Shown piece after piece: positions 17,213 through 25,702 of a stretch of DNA of 49,419 bases (position 1 is the first letter of the stretch; each line of letters starts with the position of its first letter). The DNA lies in assembly GCA_903881085.1 (NCBI GenBank), contig CAIRSA010000241.1, positions 1 through 49,419 of the forward strand, read 5' to 3'. The stretch is from an uncultured Acidobacteriia bacterium (GTDB lineage Bacteria; Acidobacteriota; Terriglobia; Bryobacterales; Bryobacteraceae). The translations under genes were made by a program, and so were the position numbers. The notes beneath the pieces are model-generated. The model had not been told where the DNA came from and ran no database searches. It saw only the letters and a list, made by a program, of their open reading frames with translations.

Positions 17213-19429
17213 TCACTTCAAATGCACCGGCTGCACAAACCCGCCATTACCAGCTGAATCCCAAACCGCAAACCGAACCCACTTCTTCCCCGCCGCATCG
17301 AACGGAATGCGGAACTGATGCTTCCCAAACGGAGCCTTCTCCGTCTGCGTAATCACGTTGCGGCCGGTCTTCGAACCATCGCCCCAAACCACCTCCACAA
17401 ACTCCAACGGGAAAGTCCACTCCACCTCGGCCACCAGCGTGCGCTTGTCGCCACTGCCTTCCACCGCGAACTTCGGAATCAGAATCTCGCCGCTGGTCAC
17501 GAAGTAATCCCCCGCGCGCAGCGCTTTCATCACCGGGCTCCAGTCTTCATCGAACGCCGGAACCTTCGCCAGCTTCACATAGTTGACCTGCAACTGGCCG
17601 TAGGTATCGTCGTCAGGAAACTTCTGGTACGTGTCGCCTTCGGCAAACAGATACTTCGGGCCGCCCCAGTTGTTCATATCGTCGAGCAGATCGAAGCAGC
17701 GCTTTTCGCAGATGCGCTTTTCTGATTGATCCACCGGCAACGACTGATACGATCCACCCAGAAAGCGGTCGCTACGGAAATGGTCCTTCTCCTTGACGGC
17801 ATCAGGATAGCCGCTCGATCCCTTGGTGCGCGGGTGCGCCTGCCACATCAACCCGCCCTCCTGCGTCAGCATCTTCAACTCTTCCGCTTCGTTGCCAACG
17901 TGGTACACCTTACCGTACTTCGGGTCCCGCTCTTCAAACTGCTGGCCCGCCTTGCGCACTTTCGACCAGTAGACAGGCTGCGGCAGCACCATCGTGTAGT
18001 GCCCGCCAAATTGCGCATCGGGCTCCTCGCCCGGCATGATCAGAAACTCTTTGTCCGAAAATCTGCGACAGCCATCGAAGTAGGTCTGTTGCTCCTTGAA
18101 GCGCACAGGGCCGGGGTCAGACCCATGGCCGTCGCTATGGAAGTCAGACATCATCGCGATGTTGATCCCCATCGCGCGAAATGTGGTGAGCCATGGCGGC
18201 TGAATATCAATGGTGCCAGCGTCTTCCAGCATTTCGTGGAAGTGCGTGTGGAAATGGCTGATGGTCACCTGATAACCTGGCACGGGTTTGTAGTTGTCGT
18301 CGCGCGTGAACTGTAGAGCCGCCGCATGCGTGGCATGCCCATTTTCAGGGCTCAGAAAGTAATAGACCGGCATATGCTGCCATGTGCCCGGAGGCGCATT
18401 ATACAGCGCAAAGTTCTCCGCAAAGTGCCGCGACTGATCCACTCGCTTCTTCCAAATTTCGTCGGAGATGCCGTATGGCCTGTATGCATCCTCGCGCTCG
18501 GCATGGCGGACTCCCGCGGAAAATGTCCCGTCGCCATCCTTGCGATAGTACACATAGCCAAGATTCAGCTCAATCTCGCGCGCAAAGAAAAACTTGTGCG
18601 GAGGAGGGAAGATGGCCAGCGCGCCCTGCTTGGCTTCCACCATCGCCATGCGATTGCGCGCCCGCAACGCCACAGGATCTTTGTTCACCGCGCCGCCGAA
18701 TTCGTACTTCTGCCAGCTGCGCGAAGTATCTTGCCAGCTCATACGCGGATTCGCATCCGTGCGGAAGCCGCGCACACCGGCGTTATATTTATACGCGACC
18801 GAAGGCGCCTCAGTCTTCGCAATCACTTCCTGCCGCAAGAGCGTGGTCCCGCGATAGACCGTAAACTTCAACTCGCCGCTGAACAGTCCCAGCGTCACGC
18901 CGGGGAAAGTCACTTCCAGCCGCGCACCATCGGTGATAACTTTGCAGCCGCTGATTTGATATGACGACGTGTCGCGGCGGATCTCTTCCGGCTTGCGCGG
19001 CAGGTCGCTATTCGTGCCCTTCACGCCGGGAACGTTCAGAGGCGCATCCCAAAACGCGTTCCACTTCTGCTCCTCCAGATACGCCGGATCCATCCTGCCA
19101 AGCTTGCGCAAAGGCGCGAGCTGTTGCTCGGAAATGCGCCGCTTCGCCGTAGTCACTTGAAACTCCGGCTGCAAATCGCGGCCCAGCACCAGCCACGGAC
19201 CGCCCTGCTTGCGCACCGCCAATTCATGGATCACAGGCTGCCCATTCACTACCTGAAACGATGCGCGCGCAGTGCTCCCGGCTGCCCCCTGCCATTGAAA
19301 CTCAACGCCGCCGGCAATCGCGGCGGCGGTAAGTCCGGTCTGTGCTTTGTAAGAAGAAAGATCGCAATTAGCGGCCACCGCCAACGACGGCAAAACAAGG
19401 CCGCACAGGATACGAGTTGTTAAGTTCAC
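17213..19429 (-). CDS. secreted PHP-type metallohydrolase (CehA/McbA or DUF3604-like)
   Basis: A 738-residue exported protein with a signal peptide (about 1-20). The first half is a beta-rich region. The C-terminal half from about residue 390 has histidine- and aspartate-rich motifs of a PHP-like phosphoesterase fold: HFHTHFHE, MMSDFHSDGHGSDPG, MPGEEPDAQFGGHY and WQAHPRTKGSSGYPD. The extreme C-terminus is a beta sandwich ending in RFAVWDSAGN. Related proteins hydrolyse carbamates, phosphoesters or sugars after metal binding. The substrate here is unknown. It converges on the M19 gene across a hairpin repeat. Confidence 0.75.
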   Translation of the reverse strand: MNLTTRILCGLVLPSLAVAANCDLSSYKAQTGLTAAAIAGGVEFQWQGAAGSTARASFQVVNGQPVIHELAVRKQGGPWLVLGRDLQPEFQVTTAKRRISEQQLAPLRKLGRMDPAYLEEQKWNAFWDAPLNVPGVKGTNSDLPRKPEEIRRDTSSYQISGCKVITDGARLEVTFPGVTLGLFSGELKFTVYRGTTLLRQEVIAKTEAPSVAYKYNAGVRGFRTDANPRMSWQDTSRSWQKYEFGGAVNKDPVALRARNRMAMVEAKQGALAIFPPPHKFFFAREIELNLGYVYYRKDGDGTFSAGVRHAEREDAYRPYGISDEIWKKRVDQSRHFAENFALYNAPPGTWQHMPVYYFLSPENGHATHAAALQFTRDDNYKPVPGYQVTISHFHTHFHEMLEDAGTIDIQPPWLTTFRAMGINIAMMSDFHSDGHGSDPGPVRFKEQQTYFDGCRRFSDKEFLIMPGEEPDAQFGGHYTMVLPQPVYWSKVRKAGQQFEERDPKYGKVYHVGNEAEELKMLTQEGGLMWQAHPRTKGSSGYPDAVKEKDHFRSDRFLGGSYQSLPVDQSEKRICEKRCFDLLDDMNNWGGPKYLFAEGDTYQKFPDDDTYGQLQVNYVKLAKVPAFDEDWSPVMKALRAGDYFVTSGEILIPKFAVEGSGDKRTLVAEVEWTFPLEFVEVVWGDGSKTGRNVITQTEKAPFGKHQFRIPFDAAGKKWVRFAVWDSAGNGGFVQPVHLK

Positions 19430-19448
19430 ATAGATATACTACGTGAAT

Positions 19449-20471
19449 TTATGCAGGCCTGCGCCCAAGTACCACTGTGTGCGGCGACTTCGGAATCGCG
19501 TGCCCGTGGATGTGTTCGAAGCCCGCCTGTTCGTACATCTCCTTCAGTTCATTCAGCGTGTACGCATCGCCCGATTCAGTGGATGCAAGCATGGTGAGTG
19601 CGAAGCCGGCTGACGTAGGTGGCGAGACACGATCTTCGTTGGGCACGAACTCCAGAGTTGCCGCGCACCCGCCAGGCTTGGTCGCGGCATGAACCTTCCG
19701 TAGCAGCCCCACGCAAGTTTCGAAGTCAAAGTGATGCAGGAAATTGGTCAGCAGCGTGATGTCGTAAGGCCCGCCGTACTCCGCATCGAATGCGCTGCCC
19801 GCTATTTTAGAAAAACGCCTGCCCACGCCTGCCTTGATCGCATTCGATTCCGCCACCTCAAGCACGGCCGCCCAATCGAGCGCAGTGATATGAGCCTTCG
19901 GATTCAGCATCGCGACCGCGATACCGAACAGCCCGTGCCCTGCCGCGATATCCAGTACGTTGACCGGACTGTCATACTGTTCCCCCAACGCAATCGCACC
20001 CAGCGGCGCAGCTACCGGAGCCATCATCGGCGCCATGCTATGCGCGAACTCCACCCACACCGGATTATCAGGCGACACGGAACCTTCGCCGGGCAGCGAC
20101 GTGCGGCCATTGCGGACCACTGCGGCAAGATGATTATACGGCTCCATCATTTCCGGTGTAGCAAGAAACTTGGTTATCGAGGCCACGCACGAAACCGACG
20201 CTGGATCCAGGAATGCCGCGCTGGTTGGTGAGTGAGAATATACGCCATCCTGCTTTTGAATGATCCCCATAATCACCAGAAAGTCGCAAAGGATTCGCAT
20301 TCCGCGCACAGAGGCAGAGCACTTCCCCGCCAGCGCCGCTGCATCCGCAGGCCCTTCGCCCAATACCCTGAAGATGTCGAGTTCCACCGCTGCGCGCAAT
20401 GCGGCGCTGCGCTGATGAGCCTGCAAAGTCTCGAAGATAATGGCCGGTGACGGGCCTTGTCCTTGTTCCAT
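19449..20471 (-). CDS. SAM-dependent O-methyltransferase (hydroxyneurosporene/ASMT-like)
   Basis: A protein of about 340 residues with an N-terminal winged-helix dimerisation domain (AALRAAVELDIFRVLGEGPADAA) and a C-terminal Rossmann methyltransferase domain. The SAM-binding motif is LDIAAGHGLFG near residue 170, followed by ITALDWA; LLTNFLHHFD near 225 is the typical catalytic-histidine segment. I place the start at ATG 20471 (M-E-Q-G-Q-G), because GGAAGGGG sits at the right distance before it. ATGs at 20477 and 20501 are upstream alternatives. It probably modifies a small phenolic or keto compound; nothing nearby shows which. Confidence 0.85.
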   Translation of the reverse strand: MEQGQGPSPAIIFETLQAHQRSAALRAAVELDIFRVLGEGPADAAALAGKCSASVRGMRILCDFLVIMGIIQKQDGVYSHSPTSAAFLDPASVSCVASITKFLATPEMMEPYNHLAAVVRNGRTSLPGEGSVSPDNPVWVEFAHSMAPMMAPVAAPLGAIALGEQYDSPVNVLDIAAGHGLFGIAVAMLNPKAHITALDWAAVLEVAESNAIKAGVGRRFSKIAGSAFDAEYGGPYDITLLTNFLHHFDFETCVGLLRKVHAATKPGGCAATLEFVPNEDRVSPPTSAGFALTMLASTESGDAYTLNELKEMYEQAGFEHIHGHAIPKSPHTVVLGRRPA

Positions 20472-20535
20472 GTTCATTCCCCTTCCATCGAGTCTACACA
20501 TTTATCGTGTGGGGCCGCGTGGCACTTGCCCTTCG

Positions 20536-21681
20536 TTACTTCGTTTGAAAATAACAGTGCTGCGGCGCGCGATAACTCACGTTCAGCTGCGGCGTCAGAA
20601 CGCGTTTCCCAACCGCCCGCGACTCAAACAAAAACGCCAGCGCCCCAGTGGTCAACAGAGTGCGCTCCACCGGATAAACCGCTCGGCCACTAACAAACAA
20701 CTCCTCAATGCAATGCACCAATCCATCGAAATGTGGCAGCGGCCGCAAATCCGGCGATCCAAATACCGTCGAGACCACCTTGCCACCAAGACGGGTGGCG
20801 AAGGTCCACTCTTCCGTGTGGCCCGTCAGCATAAACACATTCGCAACGAAGCCATCGTTGTATTCCAGCCGGAACAGCGCAGGTTTCTTCGCATTGTCCT
20901 CCGGTCGCCCAGGCTTGTTCTTAAACGCTCGGGCCAGCGCTGCGTCCAGCAATTCCGATTTGTACTCCCACACGCGCGCACCCTCAATCATCTCCACCGC
21001 ACGAATCCCACTCTCGCCGCCGCTGCGCCGTTCCACCATGCACTGCAACGCTTCCAGTGTGTGAAATCCATACGCATCAAGATCCGCATAGCCAACCGCG
21101 ACCGCCTCGCGAATCCCGCAGCCCAAAGGAAGTTCCAGGGCAGGGAAGCGCACCGTATCAGGAATCGATGATCCGGCCATGAACGGAAACCCCAACTGCT
21201 TCGACTGCGCGTACATTAGATGCGCGCGATCCCACGACCACGACAAATGCTTATCCGAAAACAGCGGCACGGCCCGGCCGCTCTCCTTGAACACGTCGAT
21301 GATGCGCTCGTAAAGATCGAACCGAGGATACAACTTCTGCCCGCGATCGTTCGTCGGATAGTTGCCATGCTCGCCAATCAGCAGCACCGCATCCACCGCC
21401 AACTTGCCCGTCCCCAATGTCAGCGCTTCGGCGATCGAAGGATAGATCTGGAACCCATGTTTTGCCGCCATTCCGCGGCTCAGATCCTTTTCTGGCACCT
21501 GATCCGTATACATGGAAACAATGCGTGTGCGCGGCTCCTGGCGCGTGTTGTTGGGCATGTACCCCTCCAACATGCGGCTGCAGATCACGTCGGCGTGCGA
21601 GTAGTATCTATACTCCGTGACAATGGCTGCGACTGTCTTCTTGCGCGGCAGTGCGGCCGCGAGAAATGTGCGGCGTCTCAT
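20536..21681 (-). CDS. uncharacterised paralogue C, short Tat-like N-terminus
   Basis: A 381-residue third member of the family at 13480-15951. Landmarks: YYSHAD near residue 28, LEGYMP, TDQVPEKDLSRG, AVLLIGEHGNYP, YPRFDLYE, PLFSDKHLSWSWD, FMAGSSIPDTVRFP and DAYGFHTLEALQCMVERRSGGE. I place the start at ATG 21681, giving M-R-R-R-T-F-L-A-A-A-L and then directly the mature domain; this is a shortened Tat-like leader and may not export. An upstream in-frame extension to 21900 overlaps the TRIC gene and is rejected. Its stop-to-start spacing with the TRIC gene (five bases) points to an operon. The second S-H-x-x-H histidine is replaced, as this copy reads S-H-A-D-V. Confidence 0.75.
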   Translation of the reverse strand: MRRRTFLAAALPRKKTVAAIVTEYRYYSHADVICSRMLEGYMPNNTRQEPRTRIVSMYTDQVPEKDLSRGMAAKHGFQIYPSIAEALTLGTGKLAVDAVLLIGEHGNYPTNDRGQKLYPRFDLYERIIDVFKESGRAVPLFSDKHLSWSWDRAHLMYAQSKQLGFPFMAGSSIPDTVRFPALELPLGCGIREAVAVGYADLDAYGFHTLEALQCMVERRSGGESGIRAVEMIEGARVWEYKSELLDAALARAFKNKPGRPEDNAKKPALFRLEYNDGFVANVFMLTGHTEEWTFATRLGGKVVSTVFGSPDLRPLPHFDGLVHCIEELFVSGRAVYPVERTLLTTGALAFLFESRAVGKRVLTPQLNVSYRAPQHCYFQTK

Positions 21682-21686
21682 CCCAA

Positions 21687-22316
21687 CTACTCTACAACGG
21701 GCCGCGTCTGCCAGTTGAATTTCAGCGTCAATATGCGAAAGATGAAGCCAGTGGCAATGGCCAGCGGCGACGCCACGGCTCGGTCCATTCCCGCCGCCGA
21801 TCCCAGCACGAAGACCGAGCAAGCCGCCAGCGCCACAATCACGTAAAGCTGGCCGCGAACAAACACGCGGGGTGGGCACCCGCTTAGAACGTCGCGCCAC
21901 GCACCGCCGCCAGTAGCCGTCACAACACCCAGCAAAATTGCGGGCAGCACAGAGAGGTTCGAATCCAACGCACGCGTCGACCCAGCAACGGAAAACAGCG
22001 CCAGCGCCGCCGCATCTAAAAGCAGGATGGCCTTCGATACATTCTTGCCCAGTCGCTTATGAAACAGTGCCGTCAGCAGCGCGCCGCACAACGCCACGCC
22101 CAAATAAAAAGGATTCGACAATGCCAGCGGCACGCCGCGCCCAAGCAGGACATCGCGAGTCATGCCGCCCCCAAGTGCCGTGGCCAGCGCCAGCCCCACT
22201 ACGCCCGTGATATCGAACTGCGTCCGCTTATTGCGGATGCTCTCCAGTGCGCCGTCTACGGAGCCGGCAAGAATCGCCAGATATTCCAGGATTTTGAACA
22301 GTAGGGCGGCATCCAT
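21687..22316 (-). CDS. TRIC cation channel family protein (UPF0126, YadS-like)
   Basis: A 209-residue integral membrane protein with about seven hydrophobic segments and two copies of the family repeat. The first holds GGGMTRDVLLGR near residue 49, the second GGGAWRDVLSG near 135. These glycine-rich kinks line the potassium-permeable pore in prokaryotic TRIC trimers. It lies between an upstream gene of unknown function (four-base gap) and paralogue C. It is well conserved in length and motifs. Its connection with the neighbours is not obvious. Confidence 0.92.
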   Translation of the reverse strand: MDAALLFKILEYLAILAGSVDGALESIRNKRTQFDITGVVGLALATALGGGMTRDVLLGRGVPLALSNPFYLGVALCGALLTALFHKRLGKNVSKAILLLDAAALALFSVAGSTRALDSNLSVLPAILLGVVTATGGGAWRDVLSGCPPRVFVRGQLYVIVALAACSVFVLGSAAGMDRAVASPLAIATGFIFRILTLKFNWQTRPVVE

Positions 22317-22320
22317 CGCG

Positions 22321-23124
22321 TCAGGCCAACGGCAAGCCGCTCATCGCTTTCGTTCTTGTGTCGTGTACTGTCACAAGCGATTGGATGATGCCATCGGCCA
22401 CAGGGTTTCCAAATTCACCCAGGAAACGGCATGTCGCAAAGTGCGCGGACTTTTCGTTATACTCTGTTTCCCATTCATTGAAGCGCTCCTGGTCGTAAGG
22501 CCCGGTGAACGGGAAGCCCACCTTCAGCTTGCGCGATCCGCACCGCCACGGCTTCGGCGTCAAGCGTGCGCGGAACGATTTCTGAATGCGGCAGAGGCGC
22601 ATGTACAGGGCGTCGGAATCAAACTGTTTCATCAGTAATTCGCTTGCGGCTGAGCCTGGTTCGAATCTGGCGCTCGTCACCAGCACGCGATAACCCGCCG
22701 CCGTCCGGTAGGCGCGCGCCGAAAGTCCATTCGCCGAGACAATCTGTTGTATCCGCGCAACGCTACTTTGCTCGCTCGCTGCCGATGTGTCCTCGCGGTC
22801 GATGTCAGCAAAAAGCAGGTCCTGCGTGTTCAGAACATCGCAGCCAAAGCTATTGCGGGTAATAGCGGCCATGAGCTCCGCACCGCCATCGTGAAACTCT
22901 TCGAGAATGGGTTCCGGCATCGGCCTGTCGCCGTAAAGGTAGTCCTTTGCAGGCCGCCCTCCGGCCTCAATAACGGCCCCTAACCGGCGAATCTTCTCAT
23001 GGGCAGCTTCTTGTGCGGCCTCGATACTTTCATTCGAACAGCCGCGTAAGGTCAGGTCGAACTCTTCGCCGTCGGCAGTCAAAGCCCGGCCCGTTTGGCG
23101 AACCCAGAATCTGGCAAGTAGCAT
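22321..23124 (-). CDS. uncharacterised cytosolic protein with a DID and a TPKPWR motif
   Basis: About 267 residues if started at ATG 23124 (MLLARFWV). An open frame extends to 23235 but would cross a hairpin repeat, so I reject that start. Features: a LLFADIDRED segment near 132 with two acidic residues in D-x-D order, YRTAAGYRVLVTS near 168, DALYMRLCRIQ near 192, and RARLTPKPWRCG near 205. The layout of a D-x-D strand followed by basic and glycine-rich strands faintly resembles primase-polymerase or nucleotidyltransferase folds, but no catalytic set can be assigned. It begins an operon with the TRIC gene. Confidence 0.6.
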   Translation of the reverse strand: MLLARFWVRQTGRALTADGEEFDLTLRGCSNESIEAAQEAAHEKIRRLGAVIEAGGRPAKDYLYGDRPMPEPILEEFHDGGAELMAAITRNSFGCDVLNTQDLLFADIDREDTSAASEQSSVARIQQIVSANGLSARAYRTAAGYRVLVTSARFEPGSAASELLMKQFDSDALYMRLCRIQKSFRARLTPKPWRCGSRKLKVGFPFTGPYDQERFNEWETEYNEKSAHFATCRFLGEFGNPVADGIIQSLVTVHDTRTKAMSGLPLA

Positions 23125-23149
23125 TAGGGAATTATAGCCGCATATAGAA

Positions 23150-23184
23150 CAGAATGGCATTCTGCGGCCGATTGGCAATCGGCC
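23150..23184. repeat. double-hairpin repeat centred on TGGCA, copy 1
   Basis: Two perfect hairpins stand side by side: CAGAATG/CATTCTG (23150-23164, centre G) and GGCCGATTG/CAATCGGCC (23166-23184, centre G). The same two-hairpin plan occurs at 28756-28791. Here it lies just upstream of the gene starting at 23124. Confidence 0.8.
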
Positions 23185-23197
23185 AAACCTGCAAATG

Positions 23198-23228
23198 AAA
23201 AAGGGAGCCCGGCTCGCGCCCGGCTCCC
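23198..23228 (-). terminator. intrinsic terminator of the 23247-25028 gene
   Basis: On the minus strand a GGGAGCC/GGCTCCC stem with one mismatch and an inner GGC/GCC closes on a GCGA (GNRA) tetraloop and is followed by five T's. It begins about 19 bases after the stop codon at 23247. This is a textbook factor-independent terminator. Confidence 0.9.
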
Positions 23229-23246
23229 TCATCACTTCGAAAAATA

Positions 23247-25028
23247 CTACTGAACGTCGCTGACCTTTCCATTCATGAACACGATCTTCATATTCTGGTA
23301 AACGTAGATCTGTTTCGGACCCAGATCCACAATCTGTTTCGGACTGCCCATGCTGTCCACAACCTGGGCGATGGTCATGTCCAGGCCAATGGTCACCGGC
23401 GCACTGGGTGCGGGCGGTGCGTTGTTGGAAAAGCCCTGGGGTGCGGCGAGCGAAGTATCTTCCTGCCGTGCCAGGCCAACTACGTCCTGTTCCACCTTCT
23501 GCGCTTCCTGTACCTGCTGCTGCAGTTCGGCCGCCACCTGCGGATCAGCCAGAGGAGCCGACTGCACGAACGATGCCGTTACCGCCGGCGCTGCTGCTCC
23601 GCGCGGCAATACAGGCATACCGTTCCTTCCGGAATTGTTCTGTAGCTCTCCCATGCCCTGATTAATGCTTTCGCGCATTTGGTTGAGCGTGTCCTGCAGG
23701 TCGGCCAGCGCCACAATTACATTGCTGCCCTGCCGGCAGTCGCCACCCTTGCTGGCGGCTACTTGCAAGTAAGCGCTCTCGGAGTTCGGCGAAGGTGCAC
23801 CGCTAAGCCGGATCACATCGCCCCGAGTGAGTGAGCATGGCTGGCCGTTGGAATCGTTGACATCCAGGTTGTAGGAAACGATGAACACGTGGCTCAGGCC
23901 GTCGCCCAGCAGGCTCGGAAGACCGCTCGCATTGGGATCGGGCATCGAGTTGCGCGACATTGCCTGGCTCTCAGTGCGCTCCATATCCAATTGGCGCTGC
24001 ACTTCCGCTGCGATCTCCTGCTTCACTGCGGGCGACAGTGCCGGTCCGCCTTGCGCGTCACGGTAGGACTGGGCCTGCGCGGCGCGATTAGCCTGGTCGG
24101 CATAGGCATCCGCCAGACGTGCCGAAATCATGTAATCAGTCAGCCACAACGAAGCAGAAGGATAGTATGGCGCCGGTGCGAAGTAGCCGCCGTAATAGCC
24201 ATACCACGGATCCCGCGACCAGCCCCACGAATAGCGGACCGGCGTCACCCAAGGTGCGTACACGTAGCCGTAAAACGCCGGCGTGTAGTAGCGGACCGGC
24301 ACATAGACGTTCAGCGAAATGCCGCGATAAACATACGGCCTGTAGTAGCTGTTGTGCACCACGCCGCGGACATAATAAGTGCGCGTAACCATCTCCGTGC
24401 GTCCATAGACGAACGGGCGCTGCACATAACCATGGCCTGAATTGTTGGTCACAATCACCGTGCGGTCGGCGCGTTCCACCACAATGCGGCGTGAACCGCC
24501 TGCACCATGCGTGATCACCATATCGTTGGAGCGGATGGTCTGCACTCGTCCATCGGGACGGAAGCGGGCCTCGGCGCCGTTATTGGTGCGATAACTTTCC
24601 ACGCGGCCGCTGGACCCTCTCACTACTGCCGGCTGGCTGCCGCGAGCGGGGCCGGCGTTCGAATTGCGAGTTCGGTCGCTACCCTGGAAGCCGCCGCGGT
24701 TGTCCGCAGGCATCGGGCGTGACTCACGAGTTCGCTCCGGTGCAACAGTGGTCGTTCTCGGTGCCGGTGTCGACTCGGTATTCCGCGTCCGTGGCGCCGG
24801 AGTTTCCGTCCGTGCGGGGCGCTCTGTTGTGCGCGCGGCCGGTGCTTCCGTTCTTGCCGGGCGCTCTGCCCTTGCAGGACGTTCCGATTTTGCCGGAGCC
24901 TTCTTGTGCTCTTCCTTCTTTGGCGGTTCGTCCGCCATCAATAGGCTGCCCGACAATAAAATACCAACACTGAAAGCTGCTCCGATACACTTTGCAGCAA
25001 ATAATTTGCTTCCGTTGAGGCTGCGCAT
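23247..25028 (-). CDS. large secreted low-complexity protein of unknown function
   Basis: A 593-residue exported protein with a signal peptide (about 1-32). Residues about 35-110 are repeats of the E-R-P-A-R-T-E type, rich in P, A, R and T. Then comes a tyrosine-rich region (about 210-290) with many YY, YGY and WSRDPWYGY motifs, resembling surface or envelope proteins. Residues about 335-470 hold a Q-rich helical segment and a small beta domain with an LTRGDVIRL motif. The C-terminus (about 540-593) is a repeated small domain reading DMTIAQVVDSMGSPKQIVDLG. I do not recognise a family with a known role. It has its own terminator. Confidence 0.75.
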   Translation of the reverse strand: MRSLNGSKLFAAKCIGAAFSVGILLSGSLLMADEPPKKEEHKKAPAKSERPARAERPARTEAPAARTTERPARTETPAPRTRNTESTPAPRTTTVAPERTRESRPMPADNRGGFQGSDRTRNSNAGPARGSQPAVVRGSSGRVESYRTNNGAEARFRPDGRVQTIRSNDMVITHGAGGSRRIVVERADRTVIVTNNSGHGYVQRPFVYGRTEMVTRTYYVRGVVHNSYYRPYVYRGISLNVYVPVRYYTPAFYGYVYAPWVTPVRYSWGWSRDPWYGYYGGYFAPAPYYPSASLWLTDYMISARLADAYADQANRAAQAQSYRDAQGGPALSPAVKQEIAAEVQRQLDMERTESQAMSRNSMPDPNASGLPSLLGDGLSHVFIVSYNLDVNDSNGQPCSLTRGDVIRLSGAPSPNSESAYLQVAASKGGDCRQGSNVIVALADLQDTLNQMRESINQGMGELQNNSGRNGMPVLPRGAAAPAVTASFVQSAPLADPQVAAELQQQVQEAQKVEQDVVGLARQEDTSLAAPQGFSNNAPPAPSAPVTIGLDMTIAQVVDSMGSPKQIVDLGPKQIYVYQNMKIVFMNGKVSDVQ

Positions 25029-25186
25029 TTTGCACTCCCTTGATACGAGTTACGATCCCTTGACTAATTCTCTAACGCCATTAGCCTAACACGTTTGACG
25101 CCCGTTGGCAGCCCCGGGTTCCCTAAGGTTTCTTAATGTTAGCGCGGCCAAGCCCCCTGCCGTGATAGCATGATAGAACTAAGCAA

Positions 25187-25702
25187 ATGATCCGTTCCTT
25201 TCGTGGCAAGGCGCCCCGCGTGGCCGCTTCAGCCTACATCGATCCAAGTGCCCAGGTGATCGGCGATGTGAGTCTCGGTGAGCGCTCCAGCATCTGGCCG
25301 AACGCCGTTGTGCGTGGAGACGTCAACGCCATCCTGATCGGCGACGAGTCGAATATCCAGGACAACAGCGTGCTCCATGGCGACGAAGGCATTCCGCCGC
25401 TGTTCATCGGCAACCGTGTCACGGTGGGCCATTCGGTAGTTCTACATGGATGTCATGTGGAAGACGATTGTCTCATCGGCATCGGCGCAATCGTTCTGAA
25501 TAACGCCCGCATCGGTGCAGGTTCGGTGATCGCCGCCGGCGCGCTGGTGCCTGAGGGGATGCAGATTCCCGCCGGGTCGTTAGCCATGGGCGTCCCCGCC
25601 AAGGTGCGCCGCGAAGTATCGGCCGAAGAGCGCGAACGGTTTCAATCCGGCGCGCAACACTACGTTGAGTTGAGTCAAGAATTTAAGCAGGAGCAGGTTT
25701 GA
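25187..25702 (+). CDS. gamma-class carbonic anhydrase family protein
   Basis: A 171-residue left-handed beta-helix protein built of hexapeptide repeats. Zinc-ligand candidates are the H in SVLHGDEG (about 64) and the two in VGHSVVLHGCH (about 81-90), and the order matches gamma carbonic anhydrases and YrdA/PaaY proteins. Many such proteins have no measured anhydrase activity, so the reaction is inferred. The stop codon overlaps the TTG start of hisS (TTGA), so the two genes are coupled. It forms the first gene of a hisS-aspS operon. Confidence 0.88.
   Translation: MIRSFRGKAPRVAASAYIDPSAQVIGDVSLGERSSIWPNAVVRGDVNAILIGDESNIQDNSVLHGDEGIPPLFIGNRVTVGHSVVLHGCHVEDDCLIGIGAIVLNNARIGAGSVIAAGALVPEGMQIPAGSLAMGVPAKVRREVSAEERERFQSGAQHYVELSQEFKQEQV

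Noticed and set aside
22655..22690. tRNA T-arm-like GGTTCGAATC
   Set aside because: It lies inside a well-supported reading frame and has no other tRNA parts.
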